This document shows, piece by piece, positions 44,074 to 55,115 of a stretch of 64,000 nucleotides of DNA. Origin of the DNA: Oscheius dolichura (taxonomy: Eukaryota > Nematoda > Chromadorea > Rhabditida > Rhabditidae); NCBI GenBank assembly GCA_932521035.1, contig OW051492.1:9176001-9240000 (forward strand), read 5' to 3'. The notes beneath the pieces were generated by a model. That model made no database searches, had not been told where the DNA came from, and saw nothing but the letters and a program-made list of their open reading frames with translations. Position 1 is the first letter of the stretch. The number at the start of each line of letters is the position of its first letter. Position numbers and translations under genes: made by a program.

Positions 44074-45518
44074 ATGGCTGCTTTTAGAGCTGTTCTTCTT
44101 TTATTCCTATGCCGTCTTCCCCTTGCCTCCTCCTGCATCCCTACCGTAACCCGTAAGTCTATTTTATTCTTCTTTCAATGAGGTTTCCAGCGGAAGATAT
44201 GTACGAGGACGAGATGGAAGCGACAACCTCCGTTTTACTAACGACCGTATTGGCTATGACGAGTGAGGCAACTGCCGAGCCAACTACGACCACATCGACC
44301 ACAACGACGACGACGAGCACGACGACGACTACAACCACAACAACAGGAAGTGAGCAACCCATCTGCAAAAACGCTAGTTTCACCCCAAAAATTCTATTTT
44401 GGGTTATATCTAAACGATTCTTTATTTTCATGGAACATGACCTATTTCATCTTGTTCGCCATAAAATTCTGATAGAAAAACAAAACAAATAAGCAAGGTC
44501 GAATTAATCGAACGCGGCGAGCATTTGGTGAGGTTGATGAGGTGGCGAAAAGCGATAATAGCCTCTCGGAAAGTGGTTCTTTAGAGGAGTTAGAGCGGTT
44601 TGAAAGAGCGCGCCAAAAGTCATTTTTCGACTAAAACTGAACAAAAAAAAAGAATTGGGATCAGTGAAAACCCTCCATTTCCAATCGTCCCTATTTAATT
44701 TCTGTGTTTCAGTGTGTCCTCCCTCGTGGGTACTCAATCCAGCCATCAATTTCTGCTATCTGCTTGTACCATCATCAGCCGGAATGGTGAATGATGCAAA
44801 GTGTGATGCTGTGGTGGCTGGTGCAACATTGGCTTCCATTCATAATGCGTATGAAAATGCTTTTATCGCCAGTAGGTTTCATTTTTTTTGAACGGCGACT
44901 AATTTTATCAATGCGTCTGGGTTTTATGGCCATGCAAATGGAGCAAAACTATTAATCACTGTCTTGAAAAGAGGAACTCAAAGGGTTTGACAGGAATGTA
45001 CAAAAAGACTTCACTACGGGGATAAACTTTTTTTAGAAAGCATTTGGCTCAATTGTTTGATCGAACCACCGCGACCAAATACCCTGCTACACCTAGATTT
45101 TAAAGAAGAAAGCGGTTCTTAGAAGGAACATTTGGAATCATTTGTCGATATATTTAGAAACAATTTAGTCGAACCAATGAATTTCCTTCCTAGATCTCCT
45201 TGATGATGCGGCGAATGGCTATGTTTACATGGGTGGTTATTCACCGACAGGGTTGCTAGGCTCATGGTATTGGACTGATGGAACTACGGTAACGTCTCCT
45301 TTCATTCATTGTTATGTAATATCCTTTAGTTCGGCTATGAGAATTGGAACGGGAATCCAGTGGCTGGTTCGAATTGCATGGTGGTAAAAAATATAAAAAT
45401 CTAGAAGAAGACCGCTATGTTTTAGATGTCACGAATTCCAGCCCAGCTTGGTCTCTGGCAGGGCACAGCGTGTAATGCTGCTCTGCATGACCTTTTGTGC
45501 ATGATTGCCGCTACTTGA
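44074..45518 (+). CDS. Secreted C-type lectin-domain protein (clec family)
   Basis: Signal peptide from ATG 44074 (MAAFRAVLLLFLCRLPLASS), then an acidic segment and a Thr-rich mucin-like linker (EPTTTTSTTTTTTSTTTT). The CTLD spans about four exons: CPPSWVLNPAINFCYLLV, ATLASIHNAYENAFIA, GYVYMGGYSPTGLLGSWYWT, FGYENWNGNP and CMVM, ending ACNAALHDLLCMIAAT-stop at 45518. Introns lie at about 44151-44190, 44351-44712, 44871-45194, 45288-45330 and 45383-45424. The Gly/Trp core (GSWYWTDG) and WN motif are typical, but EPN/QPD sugar-binding triplets are not evident, so carbohydrate binding is uncertain. Such proteins are commonly induced during infection in nematodes. Confidence 0.82.
44448..44545. 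repeat. Dispersed repeat related to the 50280-50486 element
   Basis: In a lectin intron. TTGTTCGCCATAAAATTCTG followed by AATTAATCGAACGCGGCGAG and CATTTGGTGA. The same blocks in the same order recur at 50449-50530. Confidence 0.65.
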
Positions 45519-46019
45519 TGAAAACTGTAGACAAAACCATTTTGTATGCGCAACTACTCGTTAAAATTGTTAATAAACATTAAAAAAAGCCGTCTTATAT
45601 TTTGAGAGGACAAAAAGAAAATGCCGAGAAACTCAATCGGTAGAATTAAACACAAGCTCGGACAAGTTCAGAGTTCAGAGTTCAGAGAAAACACGGATGA
45701 ACAGTCAGAAAATGTATGGAACAGGGTGAACAAGGGAAAAATGTGAAAGAAACATGGATGAAGAATCACACAGTGGTTTTCTTTGCAAAATAGTAGCTGC
45801 AGTGGATTGAAGACGGAAGAGATGAAAAGATATTTATTTTCACATTGAAATCTTACAAAGAAATGGATTCAATATGCACCAGAATAGATTCAGGCGGGTG
45901 AGATTCTCTCTTTTGGATATGGTCAGAGGGGAATACTTGCATAATTTACAGTTAGATATCACGATAGCATCGAAATAATTATTAGATAATCGATAAATCT
46001 TAAAACGTGGAGAATTCGG
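45519..46019. other. Intergenic between convergent genes
   Basis: AATAAA-like signal near 45571 for the lectin gene; a triplet CAGAGTT(C) run near 45668-45685. Nothing else seen. Confidence 0.35.
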
Positions 46020-46480
46020 TTAGCAGGAGCCGGCGTTGAGTAGCGCCTTCAGTTGATCCTGGGCGTCGGCATCTGTCCAGAATGTGTCCTCATCGTCATG
46101 CATACAGTACGGATTCGTGGAAACCTTTCGGACATTGGGAGACTGAAATTGGGGTATTTTCTTTGGAAGAAACCAGGTCCATTGCCCATATTTTTCCAAC
46201 CGGGAATTTATTGCCCAGAGAAAACAAGAAAAGTTCAGTTCAAAATTCAGATCGCGGATTGATAAAAACTTCCCAGATGAAAGTTATATGGCCTCCATAA
46301 TACGGAAATAAACGCGGTAATGAAAGGGAAAACTGTCCTAATCACCCTTTTACTGGTAAAATCAGCGAAAAATGGCAGAAAGACTCACAACAACGTCCAT
46401 AGAGCATCAGGCCATCCTTGCATTGACACTGTGCCACATTCTTGTCACTCTTCCTCTTGGCTGCCGGAACTTAGTTACGT
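46020..46480 (-). CDS. Small cysteine-containing protein, 3' part only
   Basis: Two minus-strand exons: about 46470-46388 (KRKSDKNVAQCQCKDGLMLY then GRC) and about 46144-46020 (SPNVRKVSTNPYCMHDDEDT, FWTDADAQDQLKALLN, ending AGSC-stop). The cysteine pattern looks extracellular, but no signal peptide or start exon is found before the end of R9 at 46545. I think it is a gene remnant or that its first exon is missed. Confidence 0.4.
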
Positions 46481-46544
46481 CGTATTCAATTGGATTTAAG
46501 ATTTGACTTCCTCTGAATTTGTCTTACTGTTCTCTTAGAGGCAT

Positions 46545-47378
46545 TCAGTTCCTAAGACGAAGGATTCCCCTGAGGCGAACAACGGGCGCCGCTTGGTCCC
46601 TTTGGTCCTCTTCCTCTGGTCCAACCTTTCCCATGGCGTCGAGCATATCTGGAATTTATAACTTAGTTCACATTTCAGCGGCTAAAAAAAGGCTCAAAAG
46701 TACGCTAATATGATGTTCCCCAGAGAGGCTTGCCCTCCGTTTACAAAGTCCCTGAGGGAGGACAAAACTCACGGAAGATGAGGAAATTCTTCGGGGCGTT
46801 GTTGAAACTCCTGCCTCTGCAGATGGGGCACTCGAAGTCTCGGAGCAATTTGACACAACTGGTACAGATGGTGTGACCACATCTTCCCACCTGGGGAGCC
46901 CTGTTCTTCATGCTGTAGGAGCAGCAACAAATGGGGCAGGTGAGGAGGTTTTCCGGGACGTCTTTCTCTATTTGGACGCGATGGATCTCTGAAATTAGGC
47001 CGTGTATTCGAACCAGACTATATTAGGCTCAAAATGGACTGAATGGTAGAATGAAATCTTCCTTGTTTGGACCCACAACGGAAATATGACCTTATAGGTC
47101 AAAATCGATAGCTGAAAAGCCTTATCCACGTACGTTCAGTGATGCTCCGTCCTCTGGCGGCCACGGCGTCTAACAGGCTCTTGATTTCCTCTTTTTTCTC
47201 CTTCCTCACCTGGGCCATTTTCGCCTTTCTTTCCTGTACCTGGCGTAATCCCAATCGAGTGTTTCTTCTCGGAGTAACGGACCCGCGGGCTGAAGAAGAC
47301 AGTAAATAATCCCGGATATAAGAGGGTGCTTTTAGTCGTCTTCTTTTGTACAGGAGCCGATTTTGTAGTCCGAGCCAT
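46545..47378 (-). CDS. R9: RING-finger protein, MAR-type N-terminus
   Basis: ATG 47378 (MARTTKSAPVQKKTTK). Next exon (about 47292-47136) is basic and helical (RKAKMAQVRKEKKEEIKSLL), ending GRSITE. The RING exon (46992-46774) has CPIC, CGHTIC, C and CPIC, with an unusual CCC run after the first pair, and ends PKNFLIF. The tail is short (MLDAMGKVGPEEEDQRDQAA) and ends LRGILRLRN-stop at 46545. Between exons 1 and 2 the donor is A|GCACCC where the sister R10 has G|GTAGTT, so splicing needs a GC-AG intron; if not used, R9 is broken. R9-R11 form a subgroup sharing the basic MAR-T-(S)-QKK start. Confidence 0.7.
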
Positions 47379-47473
47379 TTTGAAGGGTAGATAGGAAATT
47401 AAAAGAATGCATCAAGCAAGCGACTGTCTGATCGGATAACAAACGAAAGCAACACCTGGGTGATAGTTACAGT

Positions 47474-47486
47474 AAGCGGCTTTCCC
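47474..47486. promoter_or_regulatory. Shared RING-gene upstream palindrome (R9)
   Basis: AAGCGGCTTTCCC, about 96-108 bp before the R9 ATG (minus strand). Confidence 0.4.
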
Positions 47487-47734
47487 ATCGTTTATCGTTG
47501 GCATTCGTCCAAGAAAATACAGTAATCCATTTCATGGAGAGAGAGAGAGAGAGGCCTCTCTACTTTTTTTCAATTTTCATTTCAATAAGGCGTAAGAATA
47601 CAGCGGAATATGGAAAATTTTACTCGGAAATAATTTATTCTTGTCTTAAAAACTGTTACAATAGTTATAAGATTAAAATCTGAGATAAAAGAGACGTAGA
47701 AATTGAAGTACCTTTCGCCAATCTGTTGAGACTT

Positions 47735-48390
47735 TCAGACGTTCCTGAGGAGTCCCCCAAAAGGAACAAAAGGAGCAGCTGCTCTCGGAGGCTCTCCTCC
47801 GTCCTCATCCTCCAGCTCGCTCAATTCATTGAGGAGATCTAAAATTTGTACTGCGATATGAGAAGAACTGCCGAGAAACAACTACTACCTACCATAGGCG
47901 AGAAAATTTTTGGACGGGTGGCAGAAACTCTTCACAGCTCTGCAGATGGGGCATCCGCAGTCTCGGATGGTGACGACACAGGCGGTGCAGACGGTATGAC
48001 CGCAGCTTCCCACGAGGGGAGCTCGTTCCGTCTCGCTGTAGGGAGCAAAACATATGGGGCAACTTACAAGGGTTTCCGGAATGGGTCTCTCCTTTTCGAG
48101 GAGTTCGATCTCTAAATAGTGCCATTATTCAGCTGTAGGGCCAATTGACTTACGCTCAGTAAGGGTCCGTCCCTTGGCCGCCACGGTGTCTACCAGCTTC
48201 TTGATTTGCTGGTTCTTTTCCTTCCTCTCCTGGGCCAGTTTAGCCTTCTTTTCCTGCGTCTGTCGTATTGTTAAGCGAGTGTTTCTGCTCGGAGTAACTG
48301 AAGCACGAGCTGAAGAAGAAAACTAATAACTCGGAAACATAATAGAGAACTACCTTTAGTCGTCTTCTTTTGTACAGGGGTCCGAGCCAT
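47735..48390 (-). CDS. R10: RING-finger protein, MAR-type N-terminus
   Basis: ATG 48390 (MARTPVQKKTTK), a GTAGTT donor, then ARASVTPSRNTRLTIRQTQE and a basic helix (KKAKLAQERKEKNQQIKKLV) ending AAKGRTLTE. RING exon (48114-47894): CPIC, CGHTVC, C and a shifted CGCPIC, so the seventh ligand has two candidate cysteines. Junction NFLAYG, then the short tail DLLNELSELEDEDGGEPPRA ending GGLLRNV-stop at 47735. The most compact intact member, about 190 residues. Upstream palindrome at 48472-48486. Confidence 0.8.
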
Positions 48391-48471
48391 TTTGGGGCGA
48401 ATAAATGAATAAAGCAAGCGAGGATCTCAATCAATGAAAAGCGAACGCAAATCCCCGGGGTATTCACTTCA

Positions 48472-48486
48472 GAAAGCTGCTTTCCC
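48472..48486. promoter_or_regulatory. Shared RING-gene upstream palindrome (R10)
   Basis: GAAAGCTGCTTTCCC, 82-96 bp before the R10 ATG. AAAAGCGAACGC lies between it and the gene, the second shared block. Confidence 0.45.
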
Positions 48487-48554
48487 TGCAGTAGGTTATA
48501 TAGGCCAAAAAGTGATGAAAAGGAAATTTAGGTCGGGTTTCCGCTTGTCTGAGG

Positions 48555-49565
48555 ACTCTACTCATCGCTGTAGCAACGAACGACGTTATGATGTATGTAG
48601 CCAACGTGGTGGGACTCTTCGCCGGGCTGATACAGCCAACTGTCGTCTCTTTTATGACACAGGTATGCATTTTCACGCAACTTCACTCTAAACATCTAAC
48701 CAAAACAATGTCATCAGCATGAAATTAAAAGGTATCACGAAATATTAGAAATATTTGTCCTTTTTGATATTGCTTATTGCCTCCCATGATCAAATTAAAT
48801 AAAATTCCTGGAACAAATAGTCTCGAAAAATCTCCAATTTTTGAACTTTCTTCTCCCGAAAGTGATAGTTTTTTCCTAGAACGAAACGGTTGTTGAAAAT
48901 CAGTGAGGAGAAAAGGAGATGGACATTTTACAGATAGTTTGGAACGTTTGATGGGCTTTGAGGAATAGGAACTGCAAAAAGTGACCCTTGAGAAGATGTT
49001 GTATGAAATAATCGACCACTGGGAAAAAAATGAGTATGAAATTTAACGAAACAGCGAAACATTGGAGACTTTCAAAAGCGGTCCAAGAAATAACTAATTA
49101 CAGGCTTCTCTAATTAATAAATAGAATTTCCGATACAAATGACGTTTAAAATTGTCCAGGAAAACAGAACGCGTACAGTATTCCCTCATAATCTCAGTTG
49201 GGGACCTTTCCCACTTGTTGAGCTGGTAAAAACTGAATAAAATCATTATTTTCAGCTAATTCTCTCGAATGAAATCGGCCGTGTCTTTTCGCTCTTTGGA
49301 ATCGGCGCCGACTTGGCTCTTGTTGTTGCAACCCTGGTATATAGTCTTCTCTACGAGTCAGTTTCAATTCTGCCATGGAAGAAGTGAGCAAAATTTCAGA
49401 GTCTCTGTTTCCTGGTCGCCGTCCTTCATCTTTTTCATCATGTTCACTCTCCAGGCGTTTGTCCTTCTCGCCATGCTTTGGGTTTATTGGCAGAGTCGGA
49501 AAGAAGGAATCGGCAACGATATCCAGCCGGACGTCAAGCCGAGAAGTGTCCAGAAGGCAATTTAA
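48555..49565 (+). pseudogene. C-terminal fragment of an SLC46-like MFS transporter
   Basis: Exon 1 (about 48555-48662) reads TLLIAVATNDVMMYVANVVG and LFAGLIQPTVVSFMTQ. It splices in phase 0 to 49256 with LILSNEIGRVFSLFGIGADL, ALVVATLVYSLLYESVSILP and W. The NEIGRVFSL block followed by SLxYxSVSILPW is typical of the second half of SLC46/proton-coupled folate-type transporters. The last part (SFIFFIMFTLQAFVLLAMLW, VYWQSRKEG) is in frame only if a 16-nt GT-AG segment is removed. The N-terminal helices are absent: R10 on the other strand occupies the space. Ends at TAA 49565. Most likely a truncated duplicate. Confidence 0.6.
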
Positions 49566-51335
49566 ATGATTGGCGAGTCCCCCAGCTTGGACGACCCAGA
49601 AAACAGTTTGAGCCAGAAAAAATCCCCTTCAAAGCTCAAATTCTTCGCGAAACATCAGGTTTATTCCAGTTTTTTTCTAATAAATACGATAATTTTCCAG
49701 ATTTCAATCATTCAATACGCGGAGGACCTGGAAAATCAACAGAATCAGGTGACATTGTGGGCCCGTATGGAGGATCTGCGCCAGCCGCAGAGGAATTCCG
49801 ACCAGGTGGCATTCTATTAAAAAAGAAGGGGAAGAAAAGAGAAAAGATATCTCAGCTACGTGTATCCCTGCTCAAAAACAACGTTTCTGTTGCATTGTAC
49901 ATTTCATACGGTATCCTGTTAGTGATCTCAAATTGTCATAATAAAGTTGATTTATTTATTCGTTTATGGGTTTTATGGGAGGTATTTATTTTCCCCGTAG
50001 CCAGAAGCATTAGCAAAAGGGCCTATTTCGGGCGCGCCGGTTTTTGGAGGCGTAGACGGGTGTGCAGTGTGTTTGCGTCCGTATCCCATTTCTTGTTCGA
50101 TTACAAAAAATCAAAGACCTTGTTGGAGAGCACATCTAGACGATTCTAACGAGCCAGTTACAGCTTGTGAAGAATTGTGAAACTATACGGATTTTTCGGC
50201 CAACGTTCAAGCATACCGCACCCAAAAACTCACCCAATGCGCCCTGCGCTCGAATAATTCGACCTTGTTTATTTTTTTTATTCTATCTTGTTTAGAATTT
50301 TATGGCGGACAAGCTGATATAGGGGATATTCCATAAGAATAAGAAATTGCTGAGATATAATCGAAAATAGAGTTTTTGAGGTGAACATAGTGTTTCTCTC
50401 GATAACTCAGCAATTTCTAATCTTTATGGAATATAACCTATATCAGCTTGTCCGCCATAAAATTCTGAACTAGATAGACATAAAAATAATAAACAAGGGA
50501 AAATTAATCGAGCGCGGAGATCATTTGGTGATGCTTTGGGGGTCGGTGAGGGAGAACGTTCGCCGGATTTTTCAGACTTCTGTGCTCTGTTGAACGTTTG
50601 GCGGCCAATGGAATGTTTTACGGCCTGGACTTGCAGTTTCATAATTTCCCGCCCATTTTCAAAAATTCAAATATCGCCTAGGAGAGCAAATCAAGTCGGT
50701 TCCGATTTGTTAATTTTCAGCCCAATAACCCTTACAGAAAACTATCTAGCGAGGCAAATAACAATTTTCCGGAATCTTGCTCACGTTTGTTTTTGTAGAA
50801 AGCCTTTTGTAAGGGTTACCAAGCTGGAACTAGGTTTGTTCCAACCGTCTTGACCCGCTCTTCAAGATAATACTTGAATTGTTGAAAATAGTTGAGAAAT
50901 GAGCAAGTTACAGCTGACAAATAATCTTTTGGCCGCCTAAAGTACAGCAGAGCGGACTTTTGTTCGTAGACTTTTTTCGCCCACTAGTCCTTGCCTACTG
51001 CAATATTGCTCAATATAGCTGAACAAGAACGAATAGATGGGGCAGTCCTTTAACCATGGAAAATCCCTATGTAAGTAACACGATTGTACTCCGCACGATC
51101 TCTTCGATCCTCAGTCTCGTGCTCTTGGCAATTCGGATGAGAAATTGAAAAATGTAGGTAAGAAAAAGACGTAAATGAGTGACGCTGCTGGAAATTCTTC
51201 CGCTGATAAGAATAAAGACGGGGCGACGCTTATCAATGGATCCTGCATCAATAAGTCTTCCAGCACTTTTCTCACTTCATCCTTCATTAGTTTCCGTCTA
51301 TTGATCCCACCAATCCATCTATTTCAGCTGACAAA
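49566..51335. other. 1.8-kb gene-poor region
   Basis: Contains the palindromic element at 50280-50486 and otherwise AT-rich DNA with featureless open frames (for example 49566-50149). No gene supported. Confidence 0.45.
50280..50486. mobile_element. Palindromic MITE-like element
   Basis: Arms of about 70 bp in inverted orientation: AGAATTTTATGGCGGACAAG near 50297 and CTTGTCCGCCATAAAATTCT near 50449, each followed inward by GAAATTGCTGAG or its complement. The loop is about 50 nt. Parts of the right flank recur at 44448-44545. Confidence 0.75.
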
Positions 51336-53768
51336 ATGAGCGATGACGCACTTTTAAAAATGTATGAAGCTCAGGCAATTGCAATGGAAAAACAGGATGA
51401 AATCGATAGATTGAAAAGGGAAAAAGAAGAATTGGAGGAGAGATTGAGGAGAGTTGATCTGGGCAAAGAAGGTAGGAAATTGTAGAGCAGCTCGAGGTTC
51501 ATTTTCTAGGAAGATCCGCCGAATCATCCAGTTCAAAATTTAACGAAGGTGAGAAAGTGCACATAAGAAATAGAGATTTTTCAGTTTGGACAGCTATAAA
51601 TGGTTTAAAACAACAGTATACTGATGTGAATAATATACAAGAAGAGATTCGAGTTGATTTGAATAGCTTGAAAGAGACGAATAGAATTGATATGGCCAAT
51701 GTGCAACAACAAATGGAAGAGAGTAGGTTACCTTTGTAATTATATATAACGGAACCTGAAACAATATACCGTCTTTCTTCTAATTAGCGCTCCTCCAGGG
51801 GGGTTATCAAGGGCACCCGACCCGAACCTCACTGCGAAATGATAACTGAACTTATGGTTTTTGATGGATGTTTCCGATGAAGAAAATTTTGATCAGCTCT
51901 TTGAAGTAACGGCGCTTTCCGTTTTTCCAGAAGTGGTTGAGAATATGGCTACTTTTTATCACGCTGAGGCTTCATATTATTTTCAACTAGTATGCCTCCG
52001 GTGGCCTTGGCCTCGTTCGGATTAAAAATTTGACGGTCGAAAAAGAGTTGACCGTCGGAAAAGGTCAAATGGTCGAAACTTTCTGCTTCTCTCCTATTTG
52101 ACCTGTCAATCCGAACAAACGACAGGTCTTACAGACAGACAGACAGACAGACACACAGAGATCTGCCTATTATTAGGGTAGGATAATATTCTACGTAAAA
52201 TTTCATAGAGGTACAGCAAAAATTGAGTTGTCAAAATGTATACTGAGTCTCCGATACTTGAAACCCGATGTCGCGAGGACCTTCTTTTCAGAATTAAAAA
52301 TCAGAGATAGCCTCTCCAGAGCTGCAAATTGGTCTACCTCCATGAAAGTTTACGTAGAATATTATACAAGCAAGCACGAAGCCCCAGCGTCGCAAAAAGC
52401 ACCCTACTCGCCACATTTATGGCTTAACCTAAGAGAAGAAATGTGGTGTGGAAAAAACGATAAATTTCGACACTTTTTTTCAGCTTGTGCGGCTATAAAT
52501 GACTTACGAAAGCAATGTAGTGACATGAATAACTTACTGGAAAAGACTCGTACTGATATCAATGGCTTACACCAGAATGCTGCTCAAAATTCTCCAAAAA
52601 GTATTTTTCTTGACAGTAGTATCAGTTTTATTTTCAGTTACTCAAAGACAAAACACAATTGAGATCGAGAAAGCGGAACAAAAACCAAGTTGGATCAAGA
52701 GAATAGTAGAAAAAATAAGTGAACAAAGAAATACTGTAAGTTTTCCAATTTACAAATCAGAGACTTTAGATTTTGATCATTGGAGAAAGAAAAAAAGAAA
52801 CAGAATGCGCTGGTATTGCAGTATTGAGCGGTGACAGGTCGAAATGGATAGAATTAAAATTGAAACTACCTCATAACGCTGTTGGCAGTGGAGTAGTCTA
52901 TCTCAACGGAGAAATCTATCTATTCGGTGGTATCAGAAATCCGAAAGATTTGTATAAATTGGACAAAAATATGGAATGGATACGACTGGCTGATATGAAT
53001 GAGGGACGAAGAGGGATTAATAATGGCTGCTTGGAATGGAATGGATACATTTGGGTATTTGGAGGAGTGAGTGAAAAGAGAGAATGTCTAAAAACTGTAG
53101 AACGATATGATCCGAAGGAAGATAAATGGACACTGATGCCGTAAGTATTGTTTGCCTCTTATTTTCCGGGGAATGTCCTATCCTTTAGTACCAGTACGTT
53201 TTTTTTGGTAACACTTTCCCTGCCTTCAATGAAATCTTGAAAATCATCAGAAACTTTTAGGGAAATGAAAACTGTTAGATCTTCGGCTGCTACAACATTA
53301 TGGAATGATAAAATAATTATTTCTGGAGGATGGATTGCTGAGACGACCCTTACCATCACAAGTGAATGTTTTAATCTGGAAGATTGTTGTTGGGCTGATT
53401 TTCCCAATATGCCGACATATAATGGCGGTCATTCTCTCGTCTCTTATAGAAATAAGCTCATTTTAATCGGAGGAACCGGTAAAGGAGCATATAACACCGT
53501 CTGGGAGCTGGATCCTCTAAAACTAAATGCTAGATGGAAACTGTTGCCACCAATGAAATATGCTTCCAATCACTTCCCTGGAATAGTTCTTGACAATGAA
53601 ATCTATGCAATTGGAGGATATCAAGGAAGAAAATTGCCACACTTGAGTCGAGTTGAAATATTCGATAGAAAACATTGGCGAGATGGACCATCTCTTCCTT
53701 ATACGTGGCGATGTATGTCCGCTGTGATTATTCCCCAACACTTGGCTGACCGTCTTTGTGCTGACTAA
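51336..53768 (+). CDS. Kelch-repeat protein with coiled-coil N-terminus (no BTB domain)
   Basis: ATG 51336 (MSDDALLKMYEAQAIAMEKQ) starts a coiled coil (DRLKREKEELEERLRRV). Two homologous exons follow: WTAINGLKQQYTDVNNIQEE (51584-51721) and CAAINDLRKQCSDMNNLLEK (52484-52600). The Kelch part runs from about 52768: GVVYLNGEIYLFGGIRN, NGYIWVFGGVSEK, DKIIISGGWI, NKLILIGGTG and NEIYAIGGYQG, each with the blade double Gly and downstream Trp (DKWTLMP, CCWADFP, ARWKLLP, HWRDGP). Ends HLADRLCAD-stop at 53768. The block IIGERKKETECAGIAVLSGD resembles the start of Kelch domains in BTB-Kelch adaptors, but no BTB or BACK domain precedes it. The exon linking 52600 to 52640-52740 is uncertain. Confidence 0.78.
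52131..52160. repeat. ACAG tetranucleotide microsatellite
   Basis: TTACAGACAGACAGACAGAC followed by AGACACACAG, in a Kelch-gene intron that also carries a TTTGAC(C)-rich inverted stretch near 52035-52110. Confidence 0.7.
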
Positions 53769-54148
53769 CCATAAATAACATCGAATAAATTGTTTATACG
53801 CTCCCAATTATGTGTAACAACCGAAGTAAGTGGGAAAGAAAGATTGACAAGGATTTATTTTTCTATCATGATTAGGAATTGTTTTTGAAGGCGTGGGAGG
53901 TTATGGGGCTAAAATTCAATTATTTTGTTAGATAAAAAGTCTCATTGGCCCTCTCCATCTTAGTGACTGGCGTGTTTAGTAAACACTGTTTAGAGAAGAC
54001 GTGTCATTTGAACGCCACGAAAAGGCGAAATTCGGAGTTCCTCGCTTTTTTTTCGATTTCAAGGAGCTTTCCATAAAGGAATACCGTAGAATAAAACAAA
54101 CTTTAAAGAGCAATACTTTTATTATCATCTGGTTAAATATTACAGTAG
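53769..54148. other. Intergenic between convergent Kelch gene and R11
   Basis: AATAAA near 53784 (Kelch gene). Nothing else seen. Confidence 0.4.
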
Positions 54149-55115
54149 TTATACAGATCGAGATCGCAACTGACGGGAAGGCTCTGGCCAGTCGTCTTCT
54201 CCACTATCGGAACTGCTACTCTCCGAACTACTGTCAGAACTGTTACTGTCTTCGTCATTCCTTCCATCAAATTGGAAAAGAGCTCTTCTCACAATATACG
54301 GTAGAACGTTTCCTAGAACATAGCGTACTGCTTCGTCATCGTCTTCTTGGTCCTCTTGATCATTCTCCATGTTATTCTCGTCATTAATCTCTTCAGGACT
54401 CGACATTTCGTCATCCTGATGCGCTTCCGCGGGTTCCACATCTTCGTCCTCCTCCTCTTCCACTGGTGCGAGCTTGCTCATCTGATCGAGGAGATCTAGA
54501 ATTTGTAATTTATTCTCTAATTAGCAAAAAAGGAAAGAAAAAGCAACTGAACCTACCGTAAGCCAGGAAATTCTTCGACGCGCAGCAGAAACTCGTGCCA
54601 GCTCTACAGATGGGACAATTATGGGTTTGGAGGGATCTGACACATTTGGTACAGATTGTATGGCCGCAGCTTCCCACGAAGGGAGTCTTCTTCTTCATGC
54701 TGTAGGTGGAACAACAAATAGGACAGTTTAAAAGGCTCTCCGGGACTTCTTTCTCCATTTGGATGAGGTGGATCTCTGAAAAATGGAATTATTTTGAGTT
54801 GGGTCAGTTTTTTTACAGTAAGCCCTCCTAATTTTGGCAGAAATTGACTTACGTTCAATGAGACTCCGTCCTTTAGCCTCCAGCGCCACCATGAGCATCT
54901 GGATTTGCTGCTCCTTTTCTTTCTTCTCTTGGATCATTTTCAACTTCCTGGGTTGGACTTTTTTCTGACGTTTTGATGACTTTTTTACGTTTCTTTTCGA
55001 GGAAAATGAAGCTGGAACTGAACAAGAAATTGGGTAATCAGAGAGATATGGGAGAATTACCTGTTGCCTTCTTCTTTTGTCCAATGGTCCGTGACGATTT
55101 TGTATTCCGAGCCAT
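54149..55115 (-). CDS. R11: RING-finger protein, MAR-type N-terminus, acidic/Ser tail
   Basis: ATG 55115 (MARNTKSSRTIGQKKKAT). Exon 2 is strongly basic (FSSKRNVKKSSKRQKKVQPR) then helical, ending EAKGRSLIE. The RING exon (54775-54556) begins HLIQMEKEVPESLLN, with CPIC, CGHTIC, C and CPIC, and ends NFLAYG. The tail exon (54496-54149) starts DLLDQMSKLAPVEEEEDEDV, is acidic, includes a helix-like VRYVLGNVLPYIVRRALFQF and a serine run (NSSDSSSESSSSDSGEDDW) that could be casein-kinase targets, and ends RQLRSRSV-stop. All eight ligands present; probable E3 ligase. Upstream palindrome at 55231-55242. Confidence 0.85.

Noticed and set aside
44159..44431. Minus-strand Val-rich frame
   Set aside because: Mirror of the Thr linker of the C-type lectin gene.
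52131..52160. CRISPR-like or satellite array
   Set aside because: Only a short ACAG microsatellite; no spaced repeats anywhere in the window.
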